NCBI GenBank assembly: GCA_020635205.1
Contig: JACKAE010000002.1
Coordinates: 868,001-932,000 of the forward strand
DNA length: 64,000 bases
Source: Ignavibacteria bacterium
GTDB lineage: Bacteria > Bacteroidota > Ignavibacteria > OLB7
Reading direction: 5' to 3'
Shown: positions 17,278 to 27,197 of the stretch, one piece after another
Layout: each line of letters starts with the position of its first letter
Numbering within the stretch: position 1 is the stretch's first letter
Translations under genes and position numbers: made by a program
The notes under the pieces: generated by a model
Databases searched by the model: none
What the model was told of the DNA's origin: nothing
The model's input: only the letters and a program-made list of their open reading frames with translations

Positions 17278-19017
17278 ATGAAACAATATTTCCCTGTTTC
17301 TACATTTCTTGCCTTTACGTTACTTCTGCTGATTCTGCCTTTGCAGTCCTTTGCACAAATACCAACATCAAGTGGAACTGAATTTGATGTGGTTTTCATG
17401 GAGAATATGGGTGGAGGAGGACCTTTTGAGCAATCATCGCTCCGTCTCTACCTAAGTGGGGCTGTTCCTGCTGAAGTATTGCTGACAGATCGATCATCGG
17501 GAAAAACCGTGACGGTTTCTGTTCCAGGATCGTTCGCTACAGTTGAGGTGAGTGTCGACACACTTTTCGGTTCAGCTATAGAGTTAAGTGCTGCCGACAT
17601 TGGCATATCAGACAAAGTTCTTTCCGTAACTGCTGATCGGGCGATTTCTCTTACCGGTGTTAGTGTCCGTATGTTCTCTGCTGATGCGTTCCTTTGCCTC
17701 TCTCGGAATGCGTTGGGGAGACGATATGTCGTATTGGCTGATCAGAATGGATATCTTAATACTCCTACTACTGGTGCTCTCCACGACATGCCTTCGCAGT
17801 TTGCAGTTGTTGCGAGTGAGAACAACACGAGAGTGACAATTATTCCCTCGCTTCAGTCGAAGTCTGTTAACGGACAGGCTGCAGGGGTTCCATTCTCCGT
17901 TACTCTTCAGGCTGGACAGCTATACTTGGGACATGCTCAGTTAGGAGGACCTAATGATGTAACAGGAACAGAAATTATGTCCGATAAACCAGTTGGAGTC
18001 TTTGCCGGGTGTCGGCGGGCATCAAATCCGAAAACCATTGGCAACTTCCGAGATTTTCTTGTTGAACAACTGATTCCCGTTGAGTTCTGGCAGGATACGT
18101 TCCTGATTACTCCCTTCCCAGCTGTTGAACCATCTATAAAGTATAACTCCATAGTGAGAATAATTAGTGGATTTGACACTACTCTGGTTTCGATTACTAC
18201 AGCTACTAAGAGGGAGGATCATCTATTGTTGAGCGGTGACTTCCTTGAGTATGAGGTGAGCGAACCTCTACGCATCACTTCTACACAGCCTGTGATGGTT
18301 GCTCACTACGAACATTCAGTTGACACCGTAATCAATGCTGTTCAGGTCATTCGATACGGAACCGGTGATCCTTTCATGACGCTTATCCCTGCACCAGTGC
18401 AGTTCCAGTCAGCATATACATTCAGTAGTGTCTCTCACACTGAATTTACACAACACTATGCAACGTTAATTTTACCAGCGGAGAAGACATCGGATATCTA
18501 CTTAGATAGTGAGCCTCTTCCAAAGACCACAAAATTTGAAGCAATTCCAGGCACAGAGTATGTTTATGCGAATGTGAAGGTCTCTGCAGGAGAGCACATA
18601 GCTATCCTGAATCAACAATTGGATGAATATGAAGTGGGATTTGGATTGATTGTCTACGGATATGGTATGGCGAATTCATACGGCTACCCTGGTGGAATGA
18701 AGTTCCCGAAAGCCCCATCCAGTGTTGAAGAAGAGAGAGAATTGTTTGCACGTGCTTCGTTCACAATTGTGCCACAGCCAATTCATGGTGCAAAGGGAGA
18801 GTTACAGTTGTCACTTCCCACTTCTATGCGTCTCACTTTTGAGTTGTATGATACCGAGGGACGACTTCTCAGAAAATTAGGTGAGGGTGTCTATTGCACT
18901 GAGGGGGGAAGTCAGTACCAACTGGACCTTGAAGGAGTGCCGAGTGGAGGCTATTTCTGTAGGATTACTGGTGAGAATGGAATTGCTGTTGAGCAATCAC
19001 TTATCATCCAACAATAA
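17278..19017 (+). CDS. Short IgGFc-binding-domain protein lacking the central repeats (tandem paralog 4)
   Basis: This 579-residue protein has a signal peptide (FTLLLLILPLQSFAQ) and a full IgGFc-binding-type domain (FDVVFMENMGGG, FAVVASENNTRVTIIP, TGTEIMSDKPVGVFAG, MANSYGYPGGM). It then passes directly into a sorting domain (IHGAKGELQLSLP to YFCRITGENG), omitting the ~400-residue central beta repeats of its neighbours. Either the middle was deleted after duplication or this is the ancestral form. The frame is intact and both ends are well preserved, so it is probably functional. A decayed fifth copy follows directly. Confidence 0.88.
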   Translation: MKQYFPVSTFLAFTLLLLILPLQSFAQIPTSSGTEFDVVFMENMGGGGPFEQSSLRLYLSGAVPAEVLLTDRSSGKTVTVSVPGSFATVEVSVDTLFGSAIELSAADIGISDKVLSVTADRAISLTGVSVRMFSADAFLCLSRNALGRRYVVLADQNGYLNTPTTGALHDMPSQFAVVASENNTRVTIIPSLQSKSVNGQAAGVPFSVTLQAGQLYLGHAQLGGPNDVTGTEIMSDKPVGVFAGCRRASNPKTIGNFRDFLVEQLIPVEFWQDTFLITPFPAVEPSIKYNSIVRIISGFDTTLVSITTATKREDHLLLSGDFLEYEVSEPLRITSTQPVMVAHYEHSVDTVINAVQVIRYGTGDPFMTLIPAPVQFQSAYTFSSVSHTEFTQHYATLILPAEKTSDIYLDSEPLPKTTKFEAIPGTEYVYANVKVSAGEHIAILNQQLDEYEVGFGLIVYGYGMANSYGYPGGMKFPKAPSSVEEERELFARASFTIVPQPIHGAKGELQLSLPTSMRLTFELYDTEGRLLRKLGEGVYCTEGGSQYQLDLEGVPSGGYFCRITGENGIAVEQSLIIQQ

Positions 19018-19296
19018 CAGTATCCTCTTCTACTCCTGAACGATTCGATTGGCGATCCACCTTATGGCACTGGTGCAGGGAACCAGCTATACGTTCAACA
19101 GTTTTGATTCCAAAGAGTTCTTCTACCACAACGCCGACGTTGTGGTTCCATACAATGCCGCAGCAAGTTTGAAAGTTGATGGCAAGTCTACGACAGAGAC
19201 GTTCAAACTGGTCTCTTCCACTGTCGTGTTGAGGGTAGAGATGGAGTTTCCCGGACCTTACCAGTCCAAATCCTTCACTACTCTCCGTTCGTGACA
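19018..19296 (+). pseudogene. Remnant of a fifth IgGFc-binding-domain paralog, frameshifted
   Basis: Just after paralog 4, one frame encodes LLLNDSIGDPP, matching the NDxxGDPFM segment of the paralogs. From about 19048 a second frame continues the match: TSYTFNSFDSKEFFYHNADV, VVPYNAAASLKVDGKS and then FKLVSSTVVLR, corresponding to YSFQSIIHPEFIAHYINVIV in paralog 2. The frame change lies in GATCCACCTTATG, where the intact genes have GATCCCTTTATG. No start, signal peptide or sorting domain remains, so this is an internal fragment of about 90 codons, ending 83 bases before tRNA-Thr. Confidence 0.8.
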
Positions 19297-19378
19297 ACTT
19301 TTAGCGGTGTGATTTCCACTCTTGCGCGGCTTTTAATTCCGTTGTATGTTTGCCCTCCGTTTTTACGGCAGAGAACAG

Positions 19379-19454
19379 GCCACCATAGCTCAGTTGGTAG
19401 AGCAGCTCATTCGTAATGAGCAGGTCCACGGTTCAAGTCCGTGTGGTGGCTCCA
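19379..19454 (+). tRNA. tRNA-Thr (anticodon CGT)
   Basis: This is a complete 76-base cloverleaf with encoded CCA. The acceptor GCCACCA pairs with TGGTGGC, the D-arm contains AGCTCAGTTGGTAGAGC, the anticodon stem GCTCA/TGAGC encloses the loop TTCGTAA (anticodon CGT), and the T-arm contains GGTTCAAGTCC. The discriminator is T. Confidence 0.97.
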
Positions 19455-19467
19455 AGCAGAGAGAGAG

Positions 19468-19498
19468 AAAGTCGAGTTCACTTGAACTCGACTTTTTT
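19468..19498 (+). terminator. Rho-independent terminator of tRNA-Thr
   Basis: AAGTCGAGTTCA is followed by its near-perfect complement TGAACTCGACTT and then a run of six T. It starts 14 bases after the tRNA 3' end. Confidence 0.9.
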
Positions 19499-19607
19499 CG
19501 TTTTGGAGAGGCACATTCTCTACTGTTCCACGTCTTCTCTCTTCGTATCTTCAGCATTACGTTGCAACCACGCCACTTGGGCGGAAACATCAGATCATTA
19601 AATCCTT

Positions 19608-22004
19608 ATGGTCAGAACTCTAAGCCTTCTGCTTCCCCTACTACTTATCGGGGCATCACTCTCAGCACAACCACTTCCATCTGTTGAGTACAGCGGGGGG
19701 GCACGCTCACATCCTTTCGACCTGATCCACACTGCATTGGATGTCCGACTCGACTTTGATAACAAGGTCGTGAGTGGAACCGTTACCCATCGCTTCCGTT
19801 CGTTGAACCCTACGCTCACGGAAATCAAACTCGACGCAGCCCAGACAATGACAATATCGAGTCTGACAGTCGATGATCTGACAGCCCACTTTGTTCTCGA
19901 AGGTCAAAGTCTTCAGATTACTCTCCCGAAACCACTCTCCTACGATCAACTCTTCACACTCAAAATCGAGTATAGCGTTTCACCGAAGAAGGGGATCTAC
20001 TTTGTCAAGAAAGAAGAGAATGAGCCTGATGGGCGGAATCAGATCTGGACTCAAGGTGAGGGGGAGGATCACCACTTCTGGATTCCGATGTACGATTATC
20101 CGAACGACCTCGCTACATCGGAGATACGGGCGACGATTCGTTCTGACTGGAAGCTCCTCTCCAACGGCGAGTTTATCTCGGCAGAATCGAACGGCGATGG
20201 AACTACAACGTGGCACTACAGGATGACGAAACCCCACGCCCCCTACCTGATGATGTTAGCTGCCAGTGATTACTTGGTGACGCGAGATACTGTGCGGAAT
20301 ATCCCGTTGGAATATTGGAGCTACCCTGATATGCCCGACCGGGTTGAGCCATCCTTTGGCCGGACCCCGGAGATCATCAGCTACCTTGAGGACTTGGTTG
20401 GTATTCCATATCCTTGGAACAAGTATTCGCAGGTGATGATCGATGAGTTTATGTATGGTGGCATGGAGAATACTACCGCCACTACTCTGAACGATTTTGC
20501 TTTGGTCGATAAACAAGGGCTGATCGACTATAATCCAGAGGGCTTGATTGCCCACGAAGCTGCCCACCAATGGTTTGGCGACCTCGTCACGAACCGAAGC
20601 TGGGATCACTTATGGCTGCACGAAAGTTTTGCTACGTATCTGGCCGCACGTTGGACTGAGCATAGTGAGGGGGAAGAGGCATATTTAGCTCAGATTCGTG
20701 GATATGTAGCCGGAGGAATCAACACCGACAAAGAACTTGGGCGAAGCCCGATTGCTGGCGGCAAAGGATACACACCAAACATTTATGGTCGTGGTGCTGT
20801 GGTGCTCCACATGCTGAACAAACTTGTTGGAGAAGAATTGTTCTGGAAGTCAATCCGACTCTTCCTTACGCGACATGCTCACGCTGTTGTGGAGACAAAC
20901 GATCTAAAGCTCGCCTTCGAAGATGCTACTGGATATAACCTGAACTGGTTCTTCGATCAGTGGGTGTACGGTGCTGGAATGCCAGTTCTGGAAATTAAAG
21001 AGGACTATGATGATGGGATTTATCAGCTTATTCTGAAGCAAAAGCAAGAGCGTGATACGCTGACCGGCTACTTTAAAACTGTTGTTCCGATCGAGATTTT
21101 TAGGAAGGAAGGGGGGGAGATGGAGGTAATAGTTGACACGATCGTTCTCACTACAGCGGAGCAAAGGGTCAGCTATAAAACCTCAGAACCAATTGCGGTT
21201 GCCATCGATGCGTACAGTTCACTAATCGAAGTGAAACCACCGAAGACCTCTAATGAGGGGCTTCTCACAATTTTAGAGTTTGCCAGTTCTCCAGTTGTTA
21301 GAGAACAAGCGGCAAGGCGAATTGAAGAAGTAGGGGGTAAAAAGGGGGAGGTTGCTACTCAGGTAAAGAGAATCTATGCTCTGGAGAATGTTCCATACGT
21401 AAAAGCGGCGATGATCTCCGCCATTGCCGCGCTCGACAAGAACGTTGCACTGGACGTGATTCCTGCCGCGTTGGTTGATCGGAATAAAGATATTCGTAGA
21501 GCAGGAGTTAGTAGTGCTTGGGCAATCGAGGACAAGAATCTCAGAACCGAACTGTTGCTTCCACTTCTGAAGGATTCAAGCCTTTCGATTGTAGCAGAGA
21601 CACTTGAAATGCTCGTTCAGTCGGGAGCAACTGGCCTTGAGCCATCACTAACTGAACTCCAGTATGTGAAGGGACAACGGGAGAGCATTGCACGAGCTTG
21701 GATGGATGTAGTTGCTGCCGGAAAGTTTGTGCAGTTTGTTGATCGCGTTGTCTGGTATGCACAGAATGCCTCCCGCGGTTGGACGCGGAGCACGGCCCTG
21801 ACAACCCTTGGGAAACTCAAAGTTGTGACCCCTGAAGTCCGCTTGGCTGTGATTCATGGAGTAAAAGATGAGAATGTGGCTGTGTTTATGAGTGCGCTCA
21901 AAACAGCCGAAGAGCTTGACGATAAGGAGTTAAATCTGCAACTCGAAGTGGAAGCACATACGATGAAAGGAGAGAGGAGAAAGATGTTGGAAGATGTGCT
22001 ATAA
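19608..22004 (+). CDS. Secreted M1-family zinc aminopeptidase with C-terminal HEAT-like region
   Basis: A signal peptide (LSLLLPLLLIGASLSAQ) precedes an M1 peptidase of 798 residues in total. The exopeptidase motif GGMEN lies near residue 284. The zinc site HEAAH is near residue 315, with the third ligand in LWLHESFATY, and a tyrosine in the usual downstream position is plausible. After residue ~530 the sequence becomes helical with repeats such as VREQAARRIEEV and AMISAIAALDKN, a HEAT-like C-terminal domain that other M1 enzymes also have. It should remove N-terminal residues from peptides in the periplasm or outside. It starts just downstream of tRNA-Thr and is probably transcribed separately. 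Confidence 0.93.
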   Translation: MVRTLSLLLPLLLIGASLSAQPLPSVEYSGGARSHPFDLIHTALDVRLDFDNKVVSGTVTHRFRSLNPTLTEIKLDAAQTMTISSLTVDDLTAHFVLEGQSLQITLPKPLSYDQLFTLKIEYSVSPKKGIYFVKKEENEPDGRNQIWTQGEGEDHHFWIPMYDYPNDLATSEIRATIRSDWKLLSNGEFISAESNGDGTTTWHYRMTKPHAPYLMMLAASDYLVTRDTVRNIPLEYWSYPDMPDRVEPSFGRTPEIISYLEDLVGIPYPWNKYSQVMIDEFMYGGMENTTATTLNDFALVDKQGLIDYNPEGLIAHEAAHQWFGDLVTNRSWDHLWLHESFATYLAARWTEHSEGEEAYLAQIRGYVAGGINTDKELGRSPIAGGKGYTPNIYGRGAVVLHMLNKLVGEELFWKSIRLFLTRHAHAVVETNDLKLAFEDATGYNLNWFFDQWVYGAGMPVLEIKEDYDDGIYQLILKQKQERDTLTGYFKTVVPIEIFRKEGGEMEVIVDTIVLTTAEQRVSYKTSEPIAVAIDAYSSLIEVKPPKTSNEGLLTILEFASSPVVREQAARRIEEVGGKKGEVATQVKRIYALENVPYVKAAMISAIAALDKNVALDVIPAALVDRNKDIRRAGVSSAWAIEDKNLRTELLLPLLKDSSLSIVAETLEMLVQSGATGLEPSLTELQYVKGQRESIARAWMDVVAAGKFVQFVDRVVWYAQNASRGWTRSTALTTLGKLKVVTPEVRLAVIHGVKDENVAVFMSALKTAEELDDKELNLQLEVEAHTMKGERRKMLEDVL

Positions 22005-22064
22005 GCAGACATCAGAGAGTGCTGAGGTGATATCCGCAATCAAAAATCTGAATTTCGCAATACC

Positions 22065-22607
22065 ATGATCGATCGCAGCGATATAACAGTGATTCCATTC
22101 GAGGGAGTTGCGCCAACAATTCATCCAAGTGTCTTTATTGCCTCGGGTGCGCGGATCATCGGCGATGTAGAGATCGAGGAGGGGAGTTCAATCTGGTTCA
22201 ACGTTGTGATTCGAGGTGACGTACACTCAATTAGAATTGGGAAGAGAACGAATATCCAAGACCTGACGATGTGCCACGTGACAAATCAAAAGTTTGCGTT
22301 GAATATCGGCGACGATGTGACTGTAGGGCACAGCGCAGTTTTGCACGGTGCAACAATACACGAGCGCATTCTGGTCGGCATGGGGGCTGTTATTCTGGAC
22401 GATGCTGTCGTCGAAAGTGAGTCGATTGTTGCCGCCGGAGCCGTTGTCCGCGAAGGCTTCCGCGTCCCTTCCGGCACGCTTGTTGCTGGAGTTCCAGCAA
22501 AGATTATACGGGAACTGACCGACGAAGAACGGGCTGGAGCAGCTCGGGGAGCAGGTAACTACTCCGGATATGTTGAACGATTTCGGAAGTCAGGGTGTGA
22601 GTGGTAA
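22065..22607 (+). CDS. Gamma-carbonic-anhydrase-like hexapeptide-repeat protein (YrdA/PaaY type)
   Basis: The 180-residue protein is mostly left-handed beta-helix hexapeptide repeats (IIGDVEIEEGSSIWFN, IGDDVTVGHSAVLHGA). Three histidines in the positions of the gamma-class zinc ligands are present: His71 in CHVTN, and His89 and His94 in VGHSAVLHG. This suggests a trimeric metal-binding protein. Many such proteins have weak or no carbonic anhydrase activity, so the reaction is not certain. It lies 60 bases after the M1 peptidase. Confidence 0.9.
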   Translation: MIDRSDITVIPFEGVAPTIHPSVFIASGARIIGDVEIEEGSSIWFNVVIRGDVHSIRIGKRTNIQDLTMCHVTNQKFALNIGDDVTVGHSAVLHGATIHERILVGMGAVILDDAVVESESIVAAGAVVREGFRVPSGTLVAGVPAKIIRELTDEERAGAARGAGNYSGYVERFRKSGCEW

Positions 22608-22614
22608 GTTGGGG

Positions 22615-22678
22615 AGTTGAGGGTTGAAGAGTCGAGAGTTAAAGAGTTGGGAGTCGAGGGGTTGAGAGTGGAGGAGAG
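22615..22678. repeat. Degenerate GAGTTGAGRGT-type short repeats
   Basis: Variants of GAGTTGAGGGTTGAAGAGT, GAGAGTTAAAGAGTTGGGAGT and GAGGGGTTGAGAGTGGAGG follow one another. This is low-complexity, G-rich intergenic DNA without a clear fixed period. Confidence 0.45.
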
Positions 22679-22735
22679 ATTGCCGTAGCGGAATCTCTTG
22701 AACAAAGGTTAACCTTAAATTTTTGTAGTAGAAGT

Positions 22736-23260
22736 ATGGCGTCAATGTCTGATTTTAACAGTGTGGTTGATGGGGATGAGGCAGAGCTTCCTGAGGGGAG
22801 AGGTTTCGGTGAGAAGAGAGCACGAAAAATTCTTGAGCGTCGAGCCGATAATGTTTCCTCGGACGATCTGCGGAGTTTAACTGATCGACTACGTGAAAAG
22901 GTAGGTGAGTTAAAAGACCTTGAAGAGGGTCTGTATTGGATTGGGACGTTGATCGGTCGAGCTAAACTTCTCTTCGGAATGATCCGTGACCGTGATTTCC
23001 GCGTCGATGTTTCAACGACACTGCTGGTTGCTGCCGGACTGCTCTACTTTATCCTCCCAACCGATCTTACGCCTGACTTTATTCCCGGCATTGGCTACAT
23101 CGACGACGCCGTTGTCCTCGGCACGCTCTGGAAAATGGTCTCTGCCGAGGTTGAACGATATATCGGCTTCTTGCAGGATACAGGGAGAGCGGAGGGGGAT
23201 CTGGAATCCCTCGCCTTTGGAAGGGGGGCAACCCCTGCTTCTTATACCGGCCGCGAGTGA
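22736..23260 (+). CDS. DUF1232 (YkvA-like) membrane protein
   Basis: The 174-residue protein has a charged N-terminal half (EKRARKILERRADN) and a C-terminal DUF1232 domain. That domain has one strong hydrophobic segment (STTLLVAAGLLYFILPTDL) and the signature YFILPTDLTPDFIPGIGYID with DDAVVLG. This motif is diagnostic for the YkvA family, whose biochemical role is not established. It could be co-transcribed with the hexapeptide-repeat protein upstream, but a 128-base repeat-like spacer separates them. Confidence 0.85.
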   Translation: MASMSDFNSVVDGDEAELPEGRGFGEKRARKILERRADNVSSDDLRSLTDRLREKVGELKDLEEGLYWIGTLIGRAKLLFGMIRDRDFRVDVSTTLLVAAGLLYFILPTDLTPDFIPGIGYIDDAVVLGTLWKMVSAEVERYIGFLQDTGRAEGDLESLAFGRGATPASYTGRE

Positions 23261-23462
23261 AGTATGCTAAAGTATAGTATGCAGGCTGCTTCCTGCCGTG
23301 GCTGATCTTGCTCTTGGTGTTCCTTTGTGCCCTTGGTGGTGTTTCTCTGACAGTTAACACCACTTGAAGAACAGGTGTTTGTCCTGTCTGAACTACCGAC
23401 TTGATAACTGACTCAGAGCAGCTATTCAGAAGACTAATACGCAATCAGTTCCAAACGCCCCA

Positions 23463-26400
23463 ATGAATCTTAGGTTACGATATTGTCTCCTCTTTCTTCT
23501 CCTCTCTCTCTCCACTGGGCTTGCTCAGGAGAACTCCCTTTCTCTGCTCAATATCGAGACAGCGGACTATCCTCTCTTGCGCGCTCAGTTCTATCTCAGT
23601 GATTCATCAGGTACTCTTATTCGAGACATTTTTCCGGGTGACCTCATAGTTGAAGAGAATGGCCAACGGCGCGAAGTTCGTTCGCTTACCTGCCCACAGC
23701 AAAAACTTCCGGAACGCCTTTCCTCTGTTCTCGCAATCGATATCTCTGGCTCGATGATGAACGACGACAACATGGAGATCGCCCGTGCTGCCGCCAACGC
23801 TTGGATTGAGGCGCTTCCGCTCGGATACTCTGAGTGTGCTGTCGTTAGCTTCAATCACCGTAGTTACCTGAATCAGGACTTCACGGTTGATCGCGAGTTG
23901 CTCCGGAACGCTCTCACTCTGCTTAGGCCAACTGGAGGAACTGAGTATGATGCCGGGTTTATCGATCCAGCCTCAGGGAGCCTACCTGTTGCCTCATCGG
24001 GAGAGCATAAAAAGGTGATTATTTTCTTGACTGACGGACTCTCGAAGGGGAACGAGGCAGAGATTGTCCGCCAAGCGGAAGAGGCTGGAGCCACTATCTA
24101 CACGATTGTCCTCCGCATGGCGGCTCCACCTGTTCTGAAGAACATCGCAGAGAGAACAGGGGGGGCTTGGTTTGAGCGTGTGGAGAGTAGAGAGGAGGCG
24201 GAGCTGATCTATCAGACGATTCTCCATCGTGCGCAGGGGGAAGAGCCGTGCGAAGTTGAGTGGGTGGGAGAAAGTTCGTGCGAGACGTTCCACTCGATAA
24301 AACTCTCTATCCCTTTCTACAACGTTGAGTGGAGTGGAGGGTATAACCTCTCCGATACTCTTCTCCCTTCTCTGCGATCTACACCTTCATCGGTCAGTTT
24401 TGGTACTGTCAATCCGGGACAGAGTCGCGACACGGTAATTCGTATTGTGGCAGTAGGTAAGCCTGTTGAGATAACGGGAGTGGAAATTTCTGAGCCGCGC
24501 TTCACCGTAACTGGTGTCAGCAGGCCATTTCCAGTGCGGCTACAACCGGGTGAAGGATTGGAGGTGAATTTCAGGTTTGCCCCTGATGATTCTGTCTTTC
24601 GATTTGCCCACGCTGTAGTTCAGTCGAGTGGATGTGATTCAGAAGTGATTACCCTTACGGGAGGCTGGCCTGGCATTCGACCCCCTGAACAAGAGTTGAA
24701 GCTAATTTCCCCGAATGGTGGTGAGGTCTACGCAGTTGGGGAAGACCTGCTGATTGAGTGGGAGGGAACGTTGCCGGAAGATACCGTGCTCCTCGAGTAT
24801 AGCGTTGACGGGGGGGGGAAGTGGCAGAGAATTACCGATACGGCAACAGGTCTGTTCTATCGTTGGAATGCTCCGGCAATCCCAAGTAATCGCTGCCTGA
24901 TGCGGGTTCGGCAGGTGAGCGCTAATGGTGAGAGGGGAGTGATTGTTATCCCGGCCAATCAGGTTCTTACTACTGGCACTTTTGACGCCAACGGTACATC
25001 CGTTCTCTTTGCTGGAAATGGAACCGATATACAGATATTCTCTTTACTCGACAGCAGTTCTTCTCTCCGCTCTACTCTCTCATTTCGCGGGTATATCGGA
25101 CTCGAGTTTAGCCCTGACGGGAAAAATCTTCTGATTAGTTCCGGTGATGTTGATTCCTATCTATATGACTGGGATGGTGACAGGCTCATTCGAACATTTG
25201 GTGGAGGATCAGATATTTTGAGCCTCTCTACGTTCAGTCCTGACGGGACAAAGATTGTGTCTCACGCCTACACAGACGATGTCGTGATGTTCGATGCCGC
25301 AACGGGAGCACTGTTGCAGCAGATGAAGGGGCACACATATCGAGGGTTCGCAATCGACTGGAGTCCGGACGGAAAGTGGATAGTCTCTGGGAGCTATGAG
25401 GCTCTAACGAATCGCCAAGGGATACTCTGGGATGCAGCCACCGGCAGACTCGTTGACTCGCTCCCACACCCAGCCCAAGTGAACTCTGTTGCCTTCAGTC
25501 CGGACAGCCGCAGAATCGTCACGGCATGTCATGATAGCCTTCTCCGTATTTGGGATGTAGAGACTGGCGAGCTTCTAATATCTGTTCACGAGGCTGCCCG
25601 CGTTGCCGATGCTGAGTTCAGTCCAGATGGCAACCTTATTGCCGTTGCTCTATTAAACGGAGGTGTGATAGTTCGGGATGGCGAAAGTGGAGAGTTTATC
25701 CGTGAACTTGTTGGCCATCGAAGTGAAGTGCGGCACATCGAACATAGTCGAGGTGGGGGGCATCTCTTGACCGTAAGTTCCGATAGCACTGCTCGGGTTT
25801 GGGACTTGACGCGGCTACCAAATCAAGTTGACATCTCAGACTCCTTTTGGTCGATTGTTGAGCCTCGCCTGAGCTTCCTTCCTGTTGATATGGGGCGAGT
25901 TGGATACGGCTCTTACAAGGATTCAGTCGTAGTTGGTTGGCTCTGCAACAACGGTTCTGTCCCGGTGACTATTGAGAGTATCACCTTTGCCGGAACAGGC
26001 TACTTCTCTCTTATTTCTGGGATACCTCCCTATAAACTTTTGCCCGGCGAATGTTCCCCTGCAGAGTTCCGGTTTACGCCGGGGCGTGTTGGTTCCTTTA
26101 CAGATTCAGTGATCGTTCAAGCTGGAACTACGCAGTTGGTCACTTACATCACAGGGGAAGGGATGATCGCTCCGCTTCGAGTGAACCTTACCACAGTTGA
26201 TTTTGGAGAAGTACCCCTTCACACGTTGAAGGATTCAGTTGTGACAGCAGTGGTAACCAACGTTGGCTCGGTTCCACTCTGGATTGAGAAGACGGAGCTA
26301 TCCGGTCCAGATGCCGAGCAATTTGTGATACGTAGTGGAGGTGATGCCTTTGCTTTGAATCCGGGTGAGTTCAGGACAATGAATCTCCGCTTTAAGCCAG

Positions 26401-27197
26401 AACGAAAGGGGCGAACATCGGGGAGAGTTCTCTTCCACTACGATGGTGCAGGGAATTTCTCCTTCGGACTTCCTCCCGCTGAGGTCACGCTAATTGGTGA
26501 GGGGATTTGTCCAGATGTGATTGACGGAAACCAGCTTTTCCTTCCAGAGAATATTGGCGCAACTGCTGGCGAAGAGATTCTGATTCCAGTTTTAGTCGAG
26601 TCAACTGATGCGCTCCCTGACACGACAGAGCGGGAGTACCGGATACTCCTACGGTTCAACAAAACACTTCTCGCCCCGGTCGATTTGCCTGAACTTGACC
26701 TGTCGGACGCTAACGAACGCTACTTGCAATTTCGTGGAACTTGGAGTGGGAAGGGAGATACGGTTGCCCTACTCCGCTTTGTGACGGCACTTGGAAATTC
26801 ATCTTCCACACCGATAGTAGTTGAGGCCTTCTCTATGGATGATGGCTGTTACGGCGGTTTCAGCAGAAAAGATGGATCGTTCCTGCTGAGCGATCTCTGC
26901 GAGGATGGTGGAACCCGTCTCTTCATCGTAAACGATTCAGTCTACCTGAAACCTGTTCGCCCCAACCCCGCGCGTGACGAGGGAGAGATTCGCTTCAGTC
27001 TTGTTGAGGATGGGGATATTGAGCTGTTTATTCTGGACCCAACTGGAAAGCGGGTTGCAACCCTTGCCTCGGAATATCTATCGTCTGGGGAGTATGTGCA
27101 GAACTTCTCGACAGGAGAACTTCCCTCAGGGAACTATCTGGTCGTATTGAAAACTGCCACTCGCATTATCTCGCGATCATTTCAAATCGTGCAGTGA
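23463..27197 (+). CDS. Giant secreted VWA / WD40 / choice-of-anchor protein with T9SS sorting domain
   Basis: This 1244-residue protein has a signal peptide (LLFLLLSLSTGLAQ). A von Willebrand A domain has the MIDAS motif DISGSM (Asp93), with later Thr and Asp ligands plausible in TGGTEYD and FLTDG. A HYDIN/choice-of-anchor-D-like segment follows (GTVNPGQSRDTVIRIV), and then several WD40 blades from about 500 to 790 (FSPDGTKIVSHAY, FSPDSRRIVTACHD, LLRIWDVETGELL). Two more anchor-like beta domains and a T9SS sorting domain (VRPNPARDEGEIRF to SGNYLVVLKT) complete it. Metal-dependent adhesion plus a beta-propeller suggests a surface scaffold or adhesin; the ligand is unknown. Confidence 0.9.
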   Translation: MNLRLRYCLLFLLLSLSTGLAQENSLSLLNIETADYPLLRAQFYLSDSSGTLIRDIFPGDLIVEENGQRREVRSLTCPQQKLPERLSSVLAIDISGSMMNDDNMEIARAAANAWIEALPLGYSECAVVSFNHRSYLNQDFTVDRELLRNALTLLRPTGGTEYDAGFIDPASGSLPVASSGEHKKVIIFLTDGLSKGNEAEIVRQAEEAGATIYTIVLRMAAPPVLKNIAERTGGAWFERVESREEAELIYQTILHRAQGEEPCEVEWVGESSCETFHSIKLSIPFYNVEWSGGYNLSDTLLPSLRSTPSSVSFGTVNPGQSRDTVIRIVAVGKPVEITGVEISEPRFTVTGVSRPFPVRLQPGEGLEVNFRFAPDDSVFRFAHAVVQSSGCDSEVITLTGGWPGIRPPEQELKLISPNGGEVYAVGEDLLIEWEGTLPEDTVLLEYSVDGGGKWQRITDTATGLFYRWNAPAIPSNRCLMRVRQVSANGERGVIVIPANQVLTTGTFDANGTSVLFAGNGTDIQIFSLLDSSSSLRSTLSFRGYIGLEFSPDGKNLLISSGDVDSYLYDWDGDRLIRTFGGGSDILSLSTFSPDGTKIVSHAYTDDVVMFDAATGALLQQMKGHTYRGFAIDWSPDGKWIVSGSYEALTNRQGILWDAATGRLVDSLPHPAQVNSVAFSPDSRRIVTACHDSLLRIWDVETGELLISVHEAARVADAEFSPDGNLIAVALLNGGVIVRDGESGEFIRELVGHRSEVRHIEHSRGGGHLLTVSSDSTARVWDLTRLPNQVDISDSFWSIVEPRLSFLPVDMGRVGYGSYKDSVVVGWLCNNGSVPVTIESITFAGTGYFSLISGIPPYKLLPGECSPAEFRFTPGRVGSFTDSVIVQAGTTQLVTYITGEGMIAPLRVNLTTVDFGEVPLHTLKDSVVTAVVTNVGSVPLWIEKTELSGPDAEQFVIRSGGDAFALNPGEFRTMNLRFKPERKGRTSGRVLFHYDGAGNFSFGLPPAEVTLIGEGICPDVIDGNQLFLPENIGATAGEEILIPVLVESTDALPDTTEREYRILLRFNKTLLAPVDLPELDLSDANERYLQFRGTWSGKGDTVALLRFVTALGNSSSTPIVVEAFSMDDGCYGGFSRKDGSFLLSDLCEDGGTRLFIVNDSVYLKPVRPNPARDEGEIRFSLVEDGDIELFILDPTGKRVATLASEYLSSGEYVQNFSTGELPSGNYLVVLKTATRIISRSFQIVQ

